Part shown: positions 56,485 to 64,000 of the stretch, piece by piece
Layout of the letters: the number at the start of each line of letters is the position of its first letter
Position numbering within the stretch: the first letter of the stretch is position 1
Source of the DNA: Oryza sativa Japonica Group
Lineage: Eukaryota; Streptophyta; Magnoliopsida; Poales; Poaceae
DNA length: 64,000 nucleotides
Direction of reading: 5' to 3'
Assembly: GCF_034140825.1 (NCBI RefSeq)
Contig: NC_089041.1
Span: 3,730,001-3,794,000 of the forward strand
Program-made: the position numbers and the translations under genes
The notes under the pieces: generated by a model
Databases searched by the model: none
Seen by the model: only the letters and a program-made list of their open reading frames with translations
What the model was told of the DNA's origin: nothing

Positions 56485-57292
56485 ACACCAGCTCCAGAAA
56501 TTAGTGGCCATCTGTCAATGTATATATATTAACTAGGCTATTCTTCAGCCCAAGATTCACCTGTGCGCATCAGAAACTCTGTACATGCCTGACTCAGTAA
56601 AATAAAACAAGATTCTGACTATAGTACAAATGGTTGGACAACAAGCTTCTGAAAGAAACGATCAGAACAATCGAACTTGTCAGGAACATTTTTCTCCCAA
56701 TTGAGTCCAAGAAACTGACCCAAGAACACAGACACTTCACAGCTTTGAACCAAGCCTTTTGGCTGCATCACAAATTCACAATGCACAACTTAATAATACC
56801 CCTTGTTAGCAAGACATAAAAAGGAATATAGGTACATATACATCACGCTGCATTACAATTCACAACTTTCTATCAAAGCAATATCAGAAAATAAGCATTG
56901 GAACAAAAGAGTAAATTTCTTAATTGAATTCCCAGGTTTAAACACTCTTGACATGCTTTCAGGTTCAGACACCAAACATACTAAAAAAAGCTACACCTGC
57001 CCAACGCAAAAGAGAACAGAATATAAAAGAAAAGGAACTGCGCAAACCAATGATCCATCATTGAAAACCAAAAGTCCAAAAAACCTCTACTGCTATCCGC
57101 ACATCTCACCAGACACAATCAGCTAAACTTCTAGCTCTCCTATGAAACCACCTCCAAGTCCTAACCAAAAGCAACGGAGAAACTCACAAGGAAACTCAAA
57201 TGGATCTTGAATTGCCTTGATTGCTGCCTTCCCAACCTATATAGCCCTTCACCTTACACCACCCCTCAATGGCTGAAATGATGAGAAAAAAC
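56485..57292. other. Convergent 3' UTRs of the HNH and YTH genes
   Basis: AT-rich without frame; contains the HNH poly-A signal and, in the right half, the 3' UTR of the YTH gene read leftward. Confidence 0.5.
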
Positions 57293-60200
57293 TTAACAGA
57301 CGCTCAAACTGGCCAACTTCTCGTTTGTCAACTGAACATCTTCTGGGGTAACACCATTTACAGAAACGGCCAACACACCGTTCTCTTTCCCATCAACTTG
57401 TCCTGCTTTACCATGAGGCTCTTTGTTTAAGACATCAATCTCTACCTCAGCTGTTTCCTGCAATTTGGATTTCACAGTTAACAAGCTGTTCTCAGTGTCC
57501 ACAGCATTAAGCAGCTTCTCATCAACGACCTACAGCACAAACATATAGCACCTGTGATAAGTGCTCAAGAAAGCCGAGAGCTAATCAAAGGCTTTCATAT
57601 AAGAGATGGCTTAACTATTAAACATGGTCTTAACAAATTTGGTAAATTAGACTACCACAAAAATCACAAATAAGTAATTTAACATTTTCATTCCCGTCCT
57701 GGAAGGAGAGAAAAACTCTAGCTGCATGCTCTATTACTCACTGCAAATAGTGGAAGCATTTTATATGCCATAGACTTATATCACAAATAAACATGCAATG
57801 TATGGCCATACAAAAACAATCAGCACTATGTTTAAACACCACAACAGAATAGCAGAAAACAAATGCAAGAGCCAAGTTCCATACCTTCTTCAGTTGTTGA
57901 TGCTTTGCCTTCCTCTCTTGCATCATCTTCTCACGATTATCATAGAAATCAAAGTCATCCAGTAACGACGTCTTGCAGACATGGTCCTTGAAAATCTTAA
58001 GCACTTGAAGCCCTGGCTCAAGTTTCACCTGTGGCCGCCACAAAAGGTGCAAAAATCCTTATTAAGCATTTTTGTTCCAATAATTCACGGCAAAATGGAG
58101 TACCAATTTGCCATACCATTAGAAGCCCTAAGGGCCAACGAACAAAAGACTGGGTTAGAAACAAAAATAATACCTCATGAGTATCTCTGCAATTTGTGAC
58201 TGGTTTGTTCTCATTGTTTTCAAGAATGATGTGTTTCAGTAAGCTGTTTGGAACATCCTTCACAATATGCCACTTTACAGGGAAACAGCCAGTCCACTTG
58301 TCCTGTTGCCAGTGTTCCAATGTCTTGTTAAAATCAACACGGCCCACCATCTCAGCAAGACCAACAAACTGACCACTTGCATTCACCTGGGAAATGAAAA
58401 TAAACAGCCAGCATAAGAAACAGGGAAAATCATCATGACCTACTGTAAGAAAACACAAATGAACTGATAAAACTTACAGAGAAAAGAAGGAACACAGAAG
58501 AATCACTTGATTTTTCCTTAGCCTCCTGATAAGCAGCATCAAGCTTTTTATTACCATTGGATGTGCTAGCCCAAACATTGTACTTAATGCTCTTGTGAAC
58601 ATCATCCTCACTGTATGATTTGATGATGAAGAATTTAGCATCTGAGTATGTTTCCACAAAATCAGCCCGGTTATACTGATCCTTCATGACAGAAAGCGAG
58701 CTATCGCTGGCTGAAAGCTCTTGTCCCTTCACAGGTGCAACAGTAGCTCCAACTCCCTGTTGGTTATTGAAAAGACCACTTCTTGGCCCTCTTCTTAGCT
58801 CATTAAACCCATCCTGATTTCCATGGATATAACCATAGGATCCATTACCTCTTCCTCTGGGATTGTATTTGCCATCCGACAGTGCATTCCATCCCCCGTA
58901 CAATCCAGAACCATACAGGTGTGATCCATACCATAGGCCGGACCCATATGAACTCCCATTGTATCCATACATTCCACTAGCCGAGTAAATTGATGGTGGT
59001 CCCAACGGAGAAGTAGGTGTCTGCAGACCCTAAAAGAGATACTCCAAAAGTTAGATAAGCAAATCCTAACCCTGTAAGTATCTGGGTTATCTTAATAATA
59101 GGGGACAAGCCAAACAGTAAACAATGGAAATAAGTAATAACACAATGTCCCGCTATAATATGATGCTAAATAACAGATCAATGCAAACATTCGCCATAAA
59201 ACAAAAACATACTTTTTAGAAAATAAGAGACATGGCTACCAAATAATGCTACAAATAGACAGATTGTGGTGAGCAAGCATTTGAACCAAAAAAACAAGAT
59301 ATGCAACATCAACAAAAAATGACTCAAGTAATTGAACTAAAATATATCCATTAAACATTAAGGACAGTAAAACTCACCATGAGATGAGGATATGTGTTCT
59401 GATTCCTTGACTGTCCCTTGCTTTTAGAATTGGAAGTTGTCAGAGAACGATTGCCAGTGGGAAGTTTTTGCTGCTTGCCATTGAAGATTTGACTACTGTA
59501 GCATGGATAAGTTGTTCGGTTAGTTTGGTTCTGGTAGTTACCAAAACGCCCACTAGGTCGGCCATAGGAACCGTTGGAACCTGGTGTATTCTGGCTTGCC
59601 TTCGGGAGCAGATTCGTCTTTTTCTGACCTTTCAGACTATCAACACCATTAGCAGAGACATCCCCTTGGGGCAGTGCAGCCGGATTTTCAGTTTTTCCAT
59701 TGTTGGAAGGCTTGCCAGTGGTATTCTGTTGTTTGTTGTATGTCGGTTGGTACTGGTAATGCTGAGATCCATACATCTGACTATCATGTCCTGAAGTTGA
59801 ATAACCATATGGAGAATAGCCATAGTACATATCCCCATAAGCACCCTGAAATAAGCAATAGAACATTATCATTCACAAAATGGATCAACTCCAACGCGTA
59901 TGGAAACCATCAGTATTTATATCACATCCTGAACAATGTATCAGAATAGGATAAAAGTATTTACTGATGGAGGTGAAGCACAGTAAGGAAAACTCACAGC
60001 AGTTGGTGTCTCTGCACCATCATGGCTCAGGTATGTGGAGTACTCCCCCCAGCCACCATAGGCTACATTTACACAAACACAGATCATTCAAAACTTTGAC
60101 CTAGCAGTTTTGCAAAACATATAACTACAACGGTATGAACAGAACAATGAAAAAACTCAGCAATGCATCACCTCCATAGAGATAAGCCGGGTACGTTCCA

Positions 60201-60301
60201 TAGTACATGGCAGCGTCCTTGTAATCCTCCACCCGCGGAGTCTCTGTCGCTGTCTTTGGGTTCCCATCAGCCACTGCCACGCTATTTGCCGGAGCCTCCA
60301 T
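57293..60301 (-). CDS. YTH-domain m6A reader (ECT/YTHDF-like), 7 coding exons
   Basis: Coding exons on the minus strand: 60172-60301, 59998-60062, 59378-59845, 58478-59029, 58174-58386, 57885-58028, 57293-57530. Start M-E-A-P-A-N-S-V at 60301, preceded by an acceptor ttgcag. The N-terminal ~340 residues are Tyr/Gly/Gln/Ser-rich and probably disordered (Y-Y-G-Y-S-P-Y-G-Y), as in ECT proteins that phase separate. The YTH domain begins [17 protein letters not shown]. The aromatic cage tryptophans lie in K-Y-N-V-W-A-S-T and K-W-T-G-C-F. It ends [10 protein letters not shown]-terminal tail of about 100 residues follows (Gln/Lys-rich, then acidic). Cytosolic readers of this kind bind N6-methyladenosine in mRNA. 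Confidence 0.94.
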
Positions 60302-60304
60302 CAA

Positions 60305-61380
60305 CTGCAAGACAAATGAAAAGTTAAAACATTTTTTTTACTCCTTGCGGGATCTTTTCCATAAAATTGTGTTCTTTGTGCATATGCATGTCCACCAGAT
60401 GGCTGACTGATTTGCGCAACACCCCAAGTAGTAAGTACTGAATGGTGAAGGGGTCAATGCTTTTCCTGTACAGCAGGAGAACAAGAACAAATAAAGGAGG
60501 ACATGCGGCGCTCTGAGTTAGGGAAGGCATGGTATTTGATTGCTACGGCTTTAGCCCCACTTTGGGCTATTGGGCTTTAAGTTTTCTATTTTCTCATGTG
60601 TTGCGTGATTTGTAGTTTCTTCCTACTGTTTGGCTTGAGTCATGCGACTCCTCTTCTCAATTTTTTCTTCCAATCTTAAAGATGATATTGTGTTCCTAGT
60701 TTTCACATCTCACTCAAACTCACATCCGCACCCACCAGAGAAATCACCATCCTGTAAGTTCCCATCCAGCAATCAACTTCCTCCTCTCCTCCACCCATAA
60801 AAAAACATCAACTTCCACCAACCAAACACCCAAAAATCAGCATAAGGATAACAACAGCAGTTCATGGATGCAACATCCAAGTTCACACCCACACAGGAAT
60901 TTAGGGAAAACCGCCATCCGAAGCAGCAACACAAAAAGCTGAGACCAAAACACCCCAATATCAACTAAACAAACAGGGAATCACAACCAACTAGAAGAGA
61001 TCACCACACCCAACCCAACAGTTAAACAAGCAGAGATCACAACCCCAAACAGCATCTAACCAACTAAAGATCGCCATCCAAAACGAACGCTAGCTAACCA
61101 AGCAGAGATCACCAGAAACCACGGGGTTTTTCTCCCCCACAGAGCAACGAGAGAAAGCGCCAGGATGCAGCAGCTCACCGAGAGGGACACGACGCGACGC
61201 GACGCGAGCTCGAGGGCGCCGCGCGTCAGCCGAGGTCGACGGGGGAGGAGGCGCGCGGCGGCGGCGGCTGGCGGCGCAAGATGCGTCGCGGCGGAGTCGC
61301 AGCAAACCTTACCGAAATGGCGGAGTGGCGGCTAGGGTTTTTGAGCTGCGAGGAGGCGAGCGAGCGGAGGCCACGTCGCT
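60305..61380 (-). other. 5'-UTR exon, intron and promoter of the YTH gene
   Basis: On the minus strand a donor ccatttcg|gtaag lies at 61313/61312 and the acceptor ttgcag ends just before the start codon, giving a leader intron of about 1 kb. AACCCTAG (telo-box type) is in the leader exon at 61334-61341. GGGCCCAC and TGGGCC motifs lie at 61418-61440. Confidence 0.65.
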
Positions 61381-63461
61381 GGGTTATATGTGTGGTGGGA
61401 GATGGGCTGCTGCCGTGTGGGGCCCATGGTTTGATGGGCCGGGCTGCGTCGAGACTAAGAAGTGGGCTGCCCCTAACCGGATGTTTGTTCAGAAAGCAAA
61501 GGAAAAAGTACACCAGAGATCCCTCGTCTTGTCAGCTGAATTACAAAATCGTCCTTAAACCACAAAACCGGATACAACGCATCCTCCAACTTACAAAACC
61601 AGTAAAACTGAGATCTCTCAACGGTATTGTCTCCAGTTTTGATCTACGTGGCTCCTTTGACTAGGTCTTCGTCCCATATCGTGTTGACGTGGCAATTTGA
61701 TCCGGAAAAAAAAAAACCATAAGACCCACATGTCAGGTAAACCTAATAAATAATAATAAAATGATGGGCCCCATGCGGGGCCCACATGTCATCCTCATCT
61801 CTCCTTCCTTTCTTCTCCTTTCTCCTTCCTCCTCACTAACGGCGTCGCCGCTGAACGGTGTCCATCCCAGTGTCGGCTTCCACAGTGCTGGCCTTCCCCA
61901 TCACGGCAGCGGTGCTGGCGTAGGAGGAGGTGCCATGGAGGGTGAGGGTTCCCCCAAACAGCGATCGAGAGGCAACACGGGCGACGGGCGAAGGCGCGCA
62001 CGAGGCCGACATATGCGGAGGCGGATGAGAGTGGCGCGAGGGTGCGTGTCGCCGCCGCCATGGAAGAGCAGGAGCATGGGTGGGTAGGTCAGATGCGCGG
62101 CAGCGATGCGTGGCATCATTGGTGACCCGGTTTCTCTACTCATCCCTCTGTTTCTCTCTCCCCTTTCCCCTTTCTCTATGGCGAATGGATAGGGCCGGTG
62201 GTCGACGAGCAACGCTACCCCCAGCGCGAACATCGTCATGTTCCAGATGGACTCGTCGTGCTGCTGCTCCAGCGACGAGGATGATGGCGGCTCAGCATGC
62301 AAGAAGCTATGCCTCTGCGTGGAGCAATCCGTGTCGATGATGAGAGAGAGAGAGATTCGGCGGCGACGATAGTGCAGATGGATGTGGCGCCGGCGAGCTC
62401 ATGGCAGAGGAGATGCTAGTGAAGTCAGGCCGGCCTTGACGAGTAATAGAGCCAGAACCTCCACGGGGAATTAAGACAATTACCACATTCCTCTTTATAT
62501 AGCCCATGTTCTCGTATCCACCATACAGTAATATGATTACTGATGTGTTCAATACATAGTATAGGAGTAAAAACTGATAATAAAAGTATTGTTAGTCTGA
62601 ATCACAAAATGAATATACGAATAAAATATTTATAGGCTCAATCACACATTAGTGATAAAATTACTCACAGGTGAATCAAACTAGAAAAGAAAAAATGGTC
62701 CAGCCTAAAAACCATCATGAAGCTGAGATCCTGGTGGCTTTGCTGGATCTTGCGATAAGGATGGAGATGTTGGTCCGTGTCTTATGACAGGGGGTGCAGA
62801 GGGCAACCGGGTAGCGAGCGGCAGTCGGTGATAGAATCACGGAAGGATATGTAGCGGTGTGGTATAGAGATGAGCTCGACGTTGCATAGTAGTAGCCATC
62901 CATTATCTGGCAAGAAGAAAAAAAGCAAAACCATTCTCGTTCATGTCATAGAGACGACGAGCAAAAGAAAAATAGCAAACAACCTCCATCATCGGCTGAC
63001 TCCACCCTATTCTCTGTGGCCAGCCACATAGAGCACGATGTGCAAATGTAGGACCTGTACAGCCTAGCAATTCAGACCAGGTAATATTGTAGATTGCATG
63101 TTAATTTGATTTTCAAAAAGAAATTGGGGCTTCACGCGTGAAGTTGAAGGAGAGTATGCAGATACAAATTGGAGTGTCATTTCCTTACTTGCTTGTTCTG
63201 TCAATGTCGCCAACTTGGAGCAGTCGTTGATTGTTGCTCTTGGTCTAGGTGAACACCTCCTCCTTGCTGGTGAGGCGAGGCTCAAAGCAACACCTTCGCC
63301 TCAACCGCCGAGATGTCATCGTCCTCCTCTCCGGTGTGCACCGCTCGCCGGCAACCACCTTCAGCCGTCACGGTGCCGTCGTCCTCCTCCATGTTGTGTC
63401 ACTGATCTTTGGGCTGGGATGTGAAAGTGGTTGGTTGGGTACGGGAAAAAGAATATATACC
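61381..63461. other. Repeat-rich spacer without a supported gene
   Basis: A segment from about 61507 (agtacaccagagatccctcg...) to 61,790 resembles a common rice repeat with long terminal sequences, followed by a GC-rich block to 62,300. No matching inverted end was found. A plus frame at 61761-62087 is Ser/Gly/Arg-rich without a motif. A frame at 62080-62340 is likewise not a gene. Confidence 0.4.
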
Positions 63462-63712
63462 GGAAGTAGGGAAGTTGTTTTTATCAAAGTAAACCGTTTA
63501 CTCCGATAATGGTGGGAGCAGAATGGTAGGACGTGGGGTGGGGTCAAAAGCAAGGTAATTGTTTTTATCGAAGTAAATTGTTTACTCCGATAATGGTGGG
63601 AGCGGGATGGCAGGACGTGGGGTGAGGACGGAAGTAGGGAAGTTGTTTTTATCAAAGTAAATCGTATATTCCGATAACGGTGGGAGCAGGATGACAGGAC
63701 GTCGGGTAGGGT
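63462..63712. repeat. Three tandem copies of an 84-85 bp unit
   Basis: The word gtttttatc.aagtaaa recurs at about 63477, 63561 and 63646, each followed by ttccgataa.ggtgggagc.g.atg.caggacgt.ggg. Copies differ at several positions, so the array is not recent. Confidence 0.85.
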
Positions 63713-64000
63713 GGGCCTGGCCTGATGAATGCTTGGCACTCAAAATACTATGAGCACACTGCAATGCTAGTAGTATCTCTAATAAATTATACTATATTTT
63801 ATATAAAATGAGCTAATTATATATAATGATATTTGTTTCTATTAGAAGTTGAGTTGGTTTTCGTGTTCCGAGAAAAAGTGTTTCCTTATTCGTGTCCGAT
63901 TATATTCGATCCTTATTAGTATTCGAGAGAATCCGTATTTGTTTTTATATCAGAGTTATTCGTATTCGTTTCTGTATCTTGTAAAAAAATTATGAAAATG
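63713..64000. mobile_element. Subterminal repeat of a DNA transposon, cut by the window edge
   Basis: From about 63855 the motif ttcgtgttccg / tattcgtattcgtttctgtat is repeated in variants, as in subterminal regions of rice hAT-like elements. The end of the element is outside the window. Confidence 0.35.

Noticed and set aside
63462-63712. CRISPR-like array
   Set aside because: Units are adjacent with no regular unique spacers, and the host is a plant.

Overview
The window is nuclear plant DNA and almost certainly from rice (Oryza sativa or a close relative). The coding exons are very GC-rich and the spacers AT-rich, introns are of the plant type, and MITEs (Stowaway, Tourist-like, hAT-like, Mutator-like) are dense. 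The products belong to grass families. The combination of an A20/AN1 gene pair, a 2-oxoglutarate dioxygenase and a gibberellin 20-oxidase fits, from memory, the SAP9/SAP10/GA20ox3 stretch on the short arm of rice chromosome 7. That placement is recall and was not searched.

Layout. 1-2,138: last exon of a GPI-anchored GH17/X8 beta-1,3-glucanase whose first exon lies off the left edge. 2,700-4,850: a non-coding transcription unit with a strong site II (TGGGCC) promoter and a tandemly duplicated pair of C/D-box snoRNA-like units whose guides match 25S rRNA. 6,416-8,600: SAP9-like A20/AN1 gene (-). 11,404-14,178: a complete non-autonomous hAT element and a Mutator-like element. 15,250-16,824: older copy of a segmental duplication, a frameshifted A20/AN1 gene back to back with a decayed dioxygenase start. 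18,538-22,770: wall-associated-kinase pseudogene carrying nested transposons. 24,497-28,663: hAT element split by a 3.7-kb solo LTR. 28,757-31,512: second copy of the duplication, with SAP10-like (-) and an intact dioxygenase (+) sharing a divergent promoter. 32,481-34,838: GA20ox3. 36,997-38,106: CAF1-type deadenylase (-). 40,592-41,618: complete non-autonomous CACTA element. 42,100-44,282: convergent pair of short-chain dehydrogenases, with a third broken copy at 47.4-47.8 kb. 49,066-52,739: branched-chain 2-oxoacid dehydrogenase E1-beta (-), 13 exons. 54,753-56,484: HNH-domain protein (+). 57,293-61,313: YTH-domain m6A reader (-). The last 2.5 kb is repeats and unassigned sequence.

The genes do not form a pathway. 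They are ordinary single genes plus small tandem families (A20/AN1, dioxygenases, SDRs) shaped by local duplication and transposon insertion. The most interesting signals are the duplicated snoRNA-like cluster, the A20/AN1-dioxygenase duplication with its altered AN1 finger, the nested elements with readable target-site duplications, and a few unusual splice and hairpin structures. Exon boundaries were placed by hand from GT/AG (once GC/AG) signals, frame continuity and family conservation. No alignment or database search was run.
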